Both the position numbers and the translations under genes were made by a program. 11,526 bases of DNA from an uncultured archaeon (GTDB lineage: Archaea; Nanobdellota; Nanobdellia; Pacearchaeales; GW2011-AR1), in NCBI GenBank assembly GCA_937982425.1, contig CALJLT010000012.1, positions 1 through 11,526 of the forward strand, in the 5' to 3' direction. Under the pieces are notes generated by a model. That model did no database searches and was not told where the DNA came from. It saw nothing but the letters and a program-made list of their open reading frames with translations. The first letter of the stretch is position 1, and each line of letters starts with the position of its first letter. Shown piece after piece: positions 7,129-11,526 of the stretch.

Positions 7129-7983
7129 ATGGGGTTATTAAGAGGAGGTTTAGCGGTAATTTTTTCAATAGCATTTTTCTTAACACTTTTATTTTCTAAT
7201 TTATTTTTAACTCTTTCTTGGTCTTTAGAATATCCTGTAGTAAAGGATTCCTTGCATGATTTTGCAGAGGACTACATAGAATCTTTTGGCATAGGAGAAA
7301 TTTTAGAAAAAGATTATTCTTTGATTAAAGATACTTGTAAATATCAAGAAAAATATGCTTTTTATGAACAAGATTTTTCATTTGAAATACCTTGCGAAAT
7401 TGTAGCCAACGGATTAAATGAAACTATCTCTTATGGTATAGATTCTTTAATAGAAAATGTTTACTATAAGGAATACAACTGCTCTTTTTGGAATTGCGTT
7501 AAAAATTCAGATGTACCTTTAGTTTTAGTTTCTGAAAAAGCTAGATTGTACTGGCAAGATTTATTTAAATGGGGAATTTTCGCTTCTATGTTTTTATTCA
7601 TCTTAATTTTTATTCTAATGACTTCTAAAGGTTCAGCTTTTATAACACTAGGAATTTTATCAATAGTATCGGCTTTACCATTTAAAAAATTAAATTGGGT
7701 TTCCGGAGTTCTTCCAGCGCAAATAAATGAATTTTTAACCATCTTTACCTCTCGTTCAAATAATGTATTTTTAATTGTCTTAATAATAGGAATTATCTTA
7801 TTATTTATCGGAATTTCTTTGAACTTGTTTAGCATAGGAAGACATTTATCAGATTTACTCCAAAAAATATTTTCTTTTTCAAAAAAAGAAGACAAAGAAA
7901 TCACAAAGGAAGAAGTAAAAGATTTAGTAAAAGAAGAAATAAAAAAACAAAAAAAAGATATTCCTAAAAAAAAGAGTAAATAA
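7129..7983 (+). CDS. hypothetical membrane protein with cysteine-bearing external domain
   Basis: Not recognised. 284 residues: a hydrophobic N-terminal helix (about 7-30), an external domain (about 32-143), three further transmembrane helices (about 146-164, 169-186 and 212-236), and a lysine-rich helical tail (250-284) that must be cytoplasmic. The external domain contains all four cysteines, Cys70, Cys89, Cys118 and Cys123, so two disulphides are plausible, and it has N-x-S/T sequons at NET (97) and NCS (117). The tail is a run of K/E repeats that could form a coiled coil or bind nucleic acid or membrane lipid. Its TATA box is 26 nt upstream. The gene ends 3 bp before the convergent small gene at 7987. 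No domain name is assigned. Confidence 0.72.
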   Translation: MGLLRGGLAVIFSIAFFLTLLFSNLFLTLSWSLEYPVVKDSLHDFAEDYIESFGIGEILEKDYSLIKDTCKYQEKYAFYEQDFSFEIPCEIVANGLNETISYGIDSLIENVYYKEYNCSFWNCVKNSDVPLVLVSEKARLYWQDLFKWGIFASMFLFILIFILMTSKGSAFITLGILSIVSALPFKKLNWVSGVLPAQINEFLTIFTSRSNNVFLIVLIIGIILLFIGISLNLFSIGRHLSDLLQKIFSFSKKEDKEITKEEVKDLVKEEIKKQKKDIPKKKSK

Positions 7984-7986
7984 AAT

Positions 7987-8211
7987 TTATTTTTTAGTTT
8001 TTATTTTTAAGAAATATTCCCACAAGTCTTTAGTAATAAATTCGGAAAGAGTATTTGAATCAATTTTACCATAGTATTTTATTTCATCTTCCATAAAGTG
8101 AAGAAGAGCATATTTTTTCCTAAGTGTTTCGGATTGAGGATCTCCAGAAAAATTTAAAATTTCTTCTTTTAGTTCAACATAGGAAAGAGCTAAATCCCAT
8201 AAATCTCCCAT
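7987..8211 (-). CDS. small hypothetical protein, 74 residues
   Basis: Not recognised. A soluble, probably all-helical protein, with an acidic first half (GDLWDLALSYVELKEEIL) and a basic end (LKIKTKK). It has no cysteine, signal peptide or membrane segment. It is supported as a real gene by a TATA-like box (GTTTTTAAAC on the minus strand) centred 25-26 nt upstream of its ATG, the same geometry as the recognised genes here, and by its fit between a convergent gene and eL41 without overlap. Its function cannot be inferred. Confidence 0.6.
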   Translation of the reverse strand: MGDLWDLALSYVELKEEILNFSGDPQSETLRKKYALLHFMEDEIKYYGKIDSNTLSEFITKDLWEYFLKIKTKK

Positions 8212-8231
8212 AAAAAGGAAAAAATTCCAAA

Positions 8232-8241
8232 GTTTAAAAAC
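8232..8241 (-). promoter_or_regulatory. TATA box for the 74-residue gene
   Basis: Minus-strand GTTTTTAAAC, centred about 25-26 nt upstream of the ATG at 8211. It lies in the 40-bp gap after the eL41 stop, which suggests that this gene is transcribed separately from eL41. Confidence 0.5.
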
Positions 8242-8251
8242 TATATGAAAA

Positions 8252-8368
8252 TTACTTACTTCTCTCTCTTTTCAACTTACGTTTATGTTTTTCTTTTCTA
8301 AGCTTTTTTCTTTGCCATTTCCATCTCATCTGGCCTTTCTTTTTCCATCTTCTAGAACTTCTCTTCAT
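8252..8368 (-). CDS. rpl41e: ribosomal protein eL41 (L41e)
   Basis: A 38-codon gene easily missed because of its size. The product begins MKRSSRRWKKKGQ, continues MRWKWQRKKLRKEK and ends KRERSK; 23 of the 38 residues are Lys or Arg. The block W-K-K-K-G-x-M-R-W-K-W is the core of archaeal (Thermococcales-type) L41e as I remember it, and the last 25 residues match the eukaryotic 25-residue eL41 in length, the M-R-x-K-W opening and the R-S-K end. eL41 is a single helix in the large subunit at the intersubunit bridge. The longer start at 8368 is preferred over the internal ATG at 8329 because archaeal relatives have this N-terminal extension and a TATA box is centred 26 nt before it. No homologue search was possible. 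Confidence 0.9.
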   Translation of the reverse strand: MKRSSRRWKKKGQMRWKWQRKKLRKEKHKRKLKRERSK

Positions 8369-8390
8369 AAGGATTTCAATCTAAATTTAT

Positions 8391-8398
8391 TTTTAAAG
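8391..8398 (-). promoter_or_regulatory. TATA box for eL41
   Basis: Minus-strand CTTTAAAA, centred about 26 nt upstream of the ATG at 8368, in the 45-bp gap after the endonuclease III stop. It supports the 38-residue start of eL41 and a leaderless message. Confidence 0.55.
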
Positions 8399-8413
8399 CT
8401 TTCGGGTATAAAA

Positions 8414-9055
8414 TTACCTAAACCGAGTAACTTCGACTTTTTTACAATATTTTTCTATAGGGCATTTAGAACAGAAAGGAGAAACGGGAACGCAAGTTTC
8501 CCTTCCAAATTGAACGAATATTGAATTAAAATCCCCCCAATATTTTTTAGGAATTATTTTAATAAGCTCTTTTTCAGTTTGTTCTGCTAGTTTAGTTTTT
8601 ACCCAACCCAATCTATTAGGAATTCTATGACAATGAGTATCAACAGGAATTACATCTTTTCCATAGGCAAAATTCAAAACAATATTTGCAGTTTTTGGTC
8701 CAATATGTTTTATTGAAATCAATTCCTCATAAGTTGAAGGAACTCTCCCATTAAATCTTTCCAATATTTCTTTTGAAACAGATTTTAAAACTTCAGCTTT
8801 TTTGTTAAAATGGCCTGATTTAAAAATTATTTTTTTCAAAGAAGACATAGGGATTTTTATTATTTTTTCAGGAGTATTAGCAATTTTAAATAAATTTTCA
8901 GATATAACTTCAGTAACTTCATCTTTTGCTCTAAGAGAAAGTAAGCAAGAAATTAAAATTTCAAAAGCCTGCGCATTACCTTTCATATTATTCAAGGTAG
9001 TTCTAGAAGTAGGATATTTTTTTTGAAGAATTCTCATAACTTTATCTATTTCCAT
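8414..9055 (-). CDS. nth: endonuclease III (DNA glycosylase/AP lyase)
   Basis: A base-excision-repair glycosylase that removes oxidised pyrimidines and cleaves the abasic site by beta-elimination. 213 residues, the normal length. The helix-hairpin-helix is LISIKHIGPKTANIVLNFAYG at 112-132, with catalytic Lys121; the catalytic Asp139 is in PVDTHCHRIPNRLGW. The C-terminal [4Fe-4S] ligands are Cys188, Cys195, Cys198 and Cys204 in the standard C-x6-C-x2-C-x5-C spacing. The N-terminal helix reads LLSLRAKDEVT, close to archaeal relatives that lack the bacterial Gln at this place. All catalytic residues are present. Its ATG directly follows the TAA of the synthetase gene (TAAATG), so it is co-transcribed with it. 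Confidence 0.94.
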   Translation of the reverse strand: MEIDKVMRILQKKYPTSRTTLNNMKGNAQAFEILISCLLSLRAKDEVTEVISENLFKIANTPEKIIKIPMSSLKKIIFKSGHFNKKAEVLKSVSKEILERFNGRVPSTYEELISIKHIGPKTANIVLNFAYGKDVIPVDTHCHRIPNRLGWVKTKLAEQTEKELIKIIPKKYWGDFNSIFVQFGRETCVPVSPFCSKCPIEKYCKKVEVTRFR

Positions 9056-10261
9056 TTAAACACACCTTGTGCAAAAACTAACTTTATTTTTTGTTAAAAT
9101 ATTTATAGCTTCCTTCAAAGATTTTCCGCCTAAAAAACATGCGATTATTTTTTCCTTGTAAGGATGATTTGAAATTATTTCCGCAGTTTTTTCAGGTTCA
9201 CTCATGGCTTGAGGAGTTAAAACAACTAAAATTGAATCATAATTTCCTTTAAGGTTATTTAATGCTCTTTGGTAATCTATTGCTTTGGCAGTTCCAAGAA
9301 TATCCCTTGGACCGTATATTTCAAAATTGTTTATTTCTAAAATATCTGAAAGTAAAGCCCCCGCCCCTCCAGCATTAGTTATAATTGCAACTTTATCCCC
9401 TTTAATAAGAGGAAGTAAATTATCGTTATTCAATCCAAATGCTCTTAAGAGAAGATTAGATTCTTTTATTCTTGCTTGCGTAAATGCTCCAGAATATATT
9501 GCAGACTCAGTTCCTAAACTTCCAGTATGGGAAAGAGTGGCTTTAAGTCCTTTTTCTGTCTTTCCAGATTTGACGACTATTATTTCTTTTTTAGAATTTT
9601 TACAGGCCTGAATAAACTCTTTTCCTTTTTTTAAACTTTCAATGTAACATACAATTTTTTTTACCTTTTTATCTTTGCTAAAATATTCTATGAAATCTGA
9701 AAAATCTAAATCTATTCTATTTCCAAAAGAAATAAATCCTCTTAATTTAATTTCTAAATCCAAAACATAACTTAGAAGTGCCCCACTTTGACTTAAAAAA
9801 ACTGTATTTCCTTTTTGAACTTTTTGCATTGAAAATGTCAAATCAATATTTTTTTTAGGATTTATTATTCCAAAGCAATTAGGACCAAGAATATTTAACT
9901 TATATTTATCTTTAATTTTTGTAACTTTTTCTTCAAGTTTGTAATTTCCAATTTCTGAAAAACCTGCAGATAAAATTATTATATTTTTTATCCTTTTTTT
10001 ATTACATTCTTCTAATATTTTTGGCACAGCTTTTGCAGGAATTGCTATTACGGCAAGATCTATTTTTTTAGGATAATCTAATACGCTTTTGTAAGCTTTT
10101 TTTTCAAGAATTTTTTCTTCGTGATTATTTATTGGAATGAGAGTTCCCTTTAGATGAATCATCTTTTTCATAAGTGCGTTTCCAACTTTTCCTTCTTTAT
10201 TAGAAGCGCCAATTATTGCGACAGACTTAGGATTAAAAAAAATTTCCAGACCCTCTTTCAT
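9056..10261 (-). CDS. acyl-CoA synthetase (NDP-forming), alpha subunit, C-terminally short
   Basis: The alpha subunit of ADP-forming acetyl/acyl-CoA synthetase, which makes ATP while releasing the acid from acyl-CoA. It starts with the CoA-binding Rossmann domain (FFNPKSVAIIGAS, 8-20, and LGPNCFGI at 125-132), then the ligase-type domain with SQSGA at 157-161 and the phosphohistidine loop SHTGS at 244-248 (His245), then the TNAGGAGAL segment at about 291-299 that opens the third domain. It has 401 residues; free-standing alpha subunits are commonly about 450-460, and the last recognisable stretch (FLGGKSLKEAINILTKNKVSF) is followed by only CTRCV and a stop, where relatives continue with a Pro-x-x-Ala-Val helix. 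The ATP-grasp beta subunit is not in the window. Its promoter is unclear; the gene starts 4 nt after a recombinase remnant. Confidence 0.9.
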   Translation of the reverse strand: MKEGLEIFFNPKSVAIIGASNKEGKVGNALMKKMIHLKGTLIPINNHEEKILEKKAYKSVLDYPKKIDLAVIAIPAKAVPKILEECNKKRIKNIIILSAGFSEIGNYKLEEKVTKIKDKYKLNILGPNCFGIINPKKNIDLTFSMQKVQKGNTVFLSQSGALLSYVLDLEIKLRGFISFGNRIDLDFSDFIEYFSKDKKVKKIVCYIESLKKGKEFIQACKNSKKEIIVVKSGKTEKGLKATLSHTGSLGTESAIYSGAFTQARIKESNLLLRAFGLNNDNLLPLIKGDKVAIITNAGGAGALLSDILEINNFEIYGPRDILGTAKAIDYQRALNNLKGNYDSILVVLTPQAMSEPEKTAEIISNHPYKEKIIACFLGGKSLKEAINILTKNKVSFCTRCV

Positions 10262-10265
10262 TTTA

Positions 10266-10430
10266 TTATAATATACTATCTAAAGGGGATTTTATCTTTG
10301 ATAAATCTTTTGTTGAGACATGAGTGTATATTTCGGTTGTTTTGAGGTCTGAATGACCTAGTAATTTTTGAATGTGTCTGATGTCCGTTCCAGATTCTAA
10401 TAAGTGTGTTGCAAAACTATACCTTAGCAT
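10266..10430 (-). pseudogene. C-terminal remnant of a XerC/D-type tyrosine recombinase
   Basis: From ATG at 10430 to TAA at 10266-10268 the frame encodes 54 residues that form the C-terminal catalytic block of a tyrosine recombinase: (H)[30 protein letters not shown] and [14 protein letters not shown]. Visible catalytic residues are Arg3 (with the His just before it, HxxR), His26 in LLGHS and the nucleophile Tyr35. Upstream in this frame stops occur at once (TAA at 10440-10442, then TAG), and neither the N-terminal DNA-binding domain nor the first catalytic Arg is found in any frame. It is therefore a fragment of an integrase, not a working enzyme. It ends 4 nt before the synthetase start and is bounded on its other side by the hairpin-rich DNA, which suggests a decayed or rearranged mobile element. 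Confidence 0.85.
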
Positions 10431-10435
10431 GTGGA

Positions 10436-10478
10436 GTTCTTAGTTCTAACGGACAAATAGTTTTGCTTCGCAAAAATA
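10436..10478 (+). repeat. hairpin module, copy A
   Basis: Opens with GTTCTTAGT, then CGGACAA, then a perfect hairpin, TTTTGC (10461-10466), loop TTC, GCAAAA (10470-10475), then ATA. A second copy at 10591-10632 has the same order with different stem bases. The start of this copy touches the point where recombinase homology ends. Confidence 0.65.
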
Positions 10479-10487
10479 GAAAAACTT

Positions 10488-10548
10488 CTTTTACCCGACC
10501 AACGAGAAAACCAACGAAATTAAAATTTCGCATAACAAAGGGTAAAAG
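10488..10548 (+). repeat. nested inverted repeat
   Basis: An outer perfect 9-bp stem, CTTTTACCC (10488-10496) with GGGTAAAAG (10540-10548), encloses an inner perfect 7-bp stem, CGAAATT (10515-10521) with AATTTCG (10524-10530). ACCAACGA is directly repeated inside the outer loop (10498-10505 and 10510-10517). A further imperfect 8-bp hairpin with a TTC loop follows at 10548-10566. No gene is visible on either strand. Confidence 0.6.
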
Positions 10549-10590
10549 GTTTCACTTCGTTACACCCAAATTTTTCATTTACTTTGAGGG

Positions 10591-10632
10591 GTTCTTAGTC
10601 CTTCGGACAATTTGTCGGCTTCGCCGAAAATA
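10591..10632 (+). repeat. hairpin module, copy B
   Basis: GTTCTTAGT identical to copy A, then hairpin GTCC-TTC-GGAC (10598-10608), CGGACAA, and hairpin TCGGC (10615-10619), loop TTC, GCCGA (10623-10627), then AAATA. The second stem corresponds in place to TTTTGC/GCAAAA of copy A, with paired changes keeping the stem and an unchanged loop. It ends immediately before the TATA box of the 10661 gene. Confidence 0.65.
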
Positions 10633-10640
10633 TTTTAAAC
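10633..10640 (+). promoter_or_regulatory. TATA box for the secreted protein gene
   Basis: TTTTAAAC, centred 25 nt upstream of the ATG at 10661, directly after the last hairpin of the array. The spacing fits a leaderless message and supports this start codon. Confidence 0.55.
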
Positions 10641-10660
10641 CTTGTCTTACCTAATTCTTT

Positions 10661-11224
10661 ATGAGGAAAATAGTTTTAATTTTTGTCTTTATGATAGTTG
10701 TTCTATCTAATTCCTTTCTTGTTCAATCTGCAACATATCCTTTTCCAATAGTTGGAGGAGATTCAGTTATTGTAACTAATACTGATTCAAGTGAAGAAAA
10801 GGAACTCTGGAGCGAGAAACAACTTTGTAAATTTGTTAGAGGCTGTTTGGAAGAAGATTTTTGTTACCCTTTTGGATACATTAGGGATGAACAATATTGT
10901 GGGATTTATTATATTTCCTCTTTTGAAAAATTTGGTTTTATTAATCAATCAAAATCTGAAGAAAATTGCACATATGATTTTCAATGTAAGAGTAATTTTT
11001 GTTTTGAGGGTGAATGTGTAAGTTCAATAGAATCATTAACTCCCGGACTTAAAGAAAAAGTAGAAAATCTTGGATTAACTATCAATGAAATAGAAAAAGA
11101 AAATAGTTTCTCAAATGAGGATTCCTTTAATGAAACTCCTTTGATAGAGTCTGAAGATACAACAAACAAAGTTCCAAAGAAAACGAATTGGATTAAAAAG
11201 TTGTGGAGTAATATTTTTAATTAA
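10661..11224 (+). CDS. secreted eight-cysteine hypothetical protein
   Basis: No overall family recognised. 187 residues with a clear signal peptide: basic MRK, hydrophobic core 4-21, likely cleavage after VQSA (24). The mature part has eight cysteines (56, 62, 68, 80, 103, 109, 114, 119). The last four form C-x5-C-x4-C-x4-C in NCTYDFQCKSNFCFEGECV, a disulphide knot-like motif common in secreted proteins of small-genome archaea and similar to Dickkopf/EB-type modules. Then follows an acidic Ser/Asn/Glu-rich stretch (130-168) and a short basic, tryptophan-containing end (KKTNWIKKLWSNIFN) that may touch the membrane surface. Sequons NQS (95), NCT (102) and NET (157) are present. A small basic protein gene follows 5 nt after the stop. 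Surface or extracellular location is inferred from the signal peptide. Confidence 0.78.
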   Translation: MRKIVLIFVFMIVVLSNSFLVQSATYPFPIVGGDSVIVTNTDSSEEKELWSEKQLCKFVRGCLEEDFCYPFGYIRDEQYCGIYYISSFEKFGFINQSKSEENCTYDFQCKSNFCFEGECVSSIESLTPGLKEKVENLGLTINEIEKENSFSNEDSFNETPLIESEDTTNKVPKKTNWIKKLWSNIFN

Positions 11225-11229
11225 TAAAA

Positions 11230-11346
11230 ATGCCAAAAAAGAAAAATTCAATAGTAAAAAAACAAGGACCAAAAACTTCAAAAGGACAAGCAAGAAAAGC
11301 TTTGTTTAGTGATGGACGAAGAAGAGAATCAAAGAAACTTTGGTAA
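11230..11346 (+). CDS. small basic hypothetical protein, 38 residues
   Basis: ATG at 11230 lies 5 nt after the previous stop; the frame is open for 38 codons to TAA at 11344-11346. The product opens MPKKKNSIVKKQGPKTSKG and ends GRRRESKKLW. It is rich in Lys and Arg, has a GPKTSKGQARKALFSDG core and no cysteine or hydrophobic helix. The even spread of basic residues resembles small nucleic-acid-binding or ribosome-associated proteins, but I recognise no family. It has no TATA box at the usual distance, so it is probably co-transcribed with the secreted protein gene. Support is the tight spacing and non-random composition; a chance frame cannot be excluded. Confidence 0.6.
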   Translation: MPKKKNSIVKKQGPKTSKGQARKALFSDGRRRESKKLW

Positions 11347-11389
11347 AGTTTCTTCTTTTCTCAAAACAACCAAAATAAGAACCCCTCAT

Positions 11390-11412
11390 TTTCTTTTTTA
11401 GAAAAAAAGAAA
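11390..11412. terminator. AT-only hairpin with T runs, possible two-way terminator
   Basis: TTTCTTTTTT (11390-11399), three-base loop, AAAAAAGAAA (11403-11412), a perfect 10-bp inverted repeat. On the minus strand it follows the T6 run (11419-11414) after the small RNA candidate and adds a T7 run. On the plus strand it lies 44 nt after the 38-residue gene. Archaeal termination mainly needs T runs, so these are the relevant part. Confidence 0.4.
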
Positions 11413-11419
11413 CAAAAAA

Positions 11420-11480
11420 GGGCAGGCTTTTTTCTCTAATTATTTGGTCGTCGGCAAACTTCCATCCTCCTCCCCCACCC
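11420..11480 (-). ncRNA. candidate small structured RNA
   Basis: A 61-nt island much richer in G and C than its surroundings. Read on the minus strand it begins GGGTGGGGGAGGAGG at 11480 and ends GCCTGCCC at 11420, followed at once by six T. The two ends can pair as GGGUGGG with CCUGCCC (seven pairs, two of them G-U), and GUUUG...CAAAU can close an inner 8-nt loop. A TATA-like ATTATTTAAA (11507-11498) lies about 22-26 nt upstream of the G run. TATA box, closing stem and T-run together suggest a transcript. No known RNA family is recognised; it has no C/D boxes and no ACA tail. It also contains a nine-codon open frame (ATG at 11466) directly after GGAGGAGG. Confidence 0.35.
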
Positions 11481-11497
11481 TAAAAGAAACCAAAACA

Positions 11498-11507
11498 TTT
11501 AAATAAT
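11498..11507. promoter_or_regulatory. TATA-like element near right edge
   Basis: TTTAAATAAT on the plus strand, nearly symmetric. On the minus strand it would place a transcript start near 11477-11480, at the G-rich island. On the plus strand it would place a start at or just beyond the window end, so a leaderless gene could begin there. Which direction is used cannot be decided from this window. Confidence 0.4.
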
Positions 11508-11526
11508 CTACATTTGTATACAATTG

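Noticed and set aside
8252..8329. 25-codon start for eL41 at the internal ATG (8329)
   Set aside because: It matches the eukaryotic length, but the preceding 13 codons carry the archaeal-type W-K-K-K-G extension and the TATA spacing fits 8368, not 8329.
8285..8524. Open frame of 79 codons on the plus strand
   Set aside because: It is antisense to eL41 and the end of endonuclease III; phenylalanine/serine-rich composition is the shadow of lysine-rich coding on the other strand.
10262..10300. Promoter of the synthetase gene
   Set aside because: GATAAAAT at 10289-10296 on the minus strand is about 31 nt from the ATG and AT-rich alternatives are closer. None fits the 25-28 nt rule well enough to list.
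10266..10430. SSV-type partitioned integrase marking a provirus end
   Set aside because: In those elements the gene splits near its 5' end at a tRNA gene. Here only a short C-terminal piece remains and no tRNA gene is visible in the window.
10436..10640. Integron attC sites next to an integrase
   Set aside because: I looked for the GTTRRRY and RYYYAAC core pairs of attC and did not find a convincing pair. The integrase remnant starts after the region that would show an IntI-specific insert, so integron identity cannot be supported.
10406..10654. Open frame of 82 codons on the plus strand
   Set aside because: It runs antisense through the recombinase remnant and then through the hairpin array. 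Its composition follows the repeats, and it has no TATA box at the usual distance.
1..11526. CRISPR array, tRNA or rRNA genes
   Set aside because: I saw no regularly spaced direct repeats, no cloverleaf with a T-arm consensus and no rRNA-like conserved blocks on either strand.

Overview
The window is strongly AT-rich archaeal DNA, most likely from an uncultivated small-genome archaeon of the DPANN type. The archaeal call rests on a 38-residue ribosomal protein eL41, a Pop5-type RNase P protein, an archaeal RNase J (beta-CASP), an ADP-forming acyl-CoA synthetase alpha subunit, a 2-oxoacid:ferredoxin oxidoreductase beta subunit, and TTTAAA/TTATAAA boxes centred 25-28 nt upstream of many start codons with no Shine-Dalgarno sequence (leaderless transcripts). 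The DPANN part is inference from the many short, lysine-rich, poorly recognisable membrane and secreted proteins. Bases 1-46 are not biological: they are Illumina P5/read-1 adapter left on the contig end.

Layout. 47-1984 (+): an operon with ATGA overlaps holding the last 13 codons of a lost gene, a histidine phosphatase, an RBBP9/YdeN-type serine hydrolase and the ferredoxin oxidoreductase beta subunit. 1981-3589 (-): a tail-anchored hypothetical protein, a HemK2/Mtq2-type methyltransferase and a small multidrug export-type membrane protein whose reading frame is broken by one base. 3624-4967 (-): RNase J. 5005-5892 (-): an ArsP/DUF318-like permease, divergent from 5943-7090 (+), where pop5 overlaps htpX. 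7129-7983 (+): a four-helix membrane protein. 7987-8211 (-): a small unknown. 8252-8368 (-): eL41. 8414-10261 (-): an acyl-CoA synthetase alpha subunit followed directly by endonuclease III.

The right end, from about 10262, is accessory in character. It has a 54-codon C-terminal remnant of a tyrosine recombinase, about 200 bp of hairpin-rich noncoding DNA containing two diverged copies of one module, a secreted eight-cysteine protein, a 38-residue basic protein, and a GC-rich island that looks like a small RNA on the minus strand with its own TATA box and T-run.

Most of the window is housekeeping: RNA processing and decay (Pop5, RNase J), translation (eL41, release-factor methylation), membrane protein quality control (HtpX), base excision repair (Nth) and CoA/ferredoxin-linked carbon metabolism. 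I did not find a clearly new multi-gene system. The best candidates for undescribed biology are the hairpin modules beside the recombinase remnant, the small RNA candidate at the right end, and the slippery run in the export protein gene.
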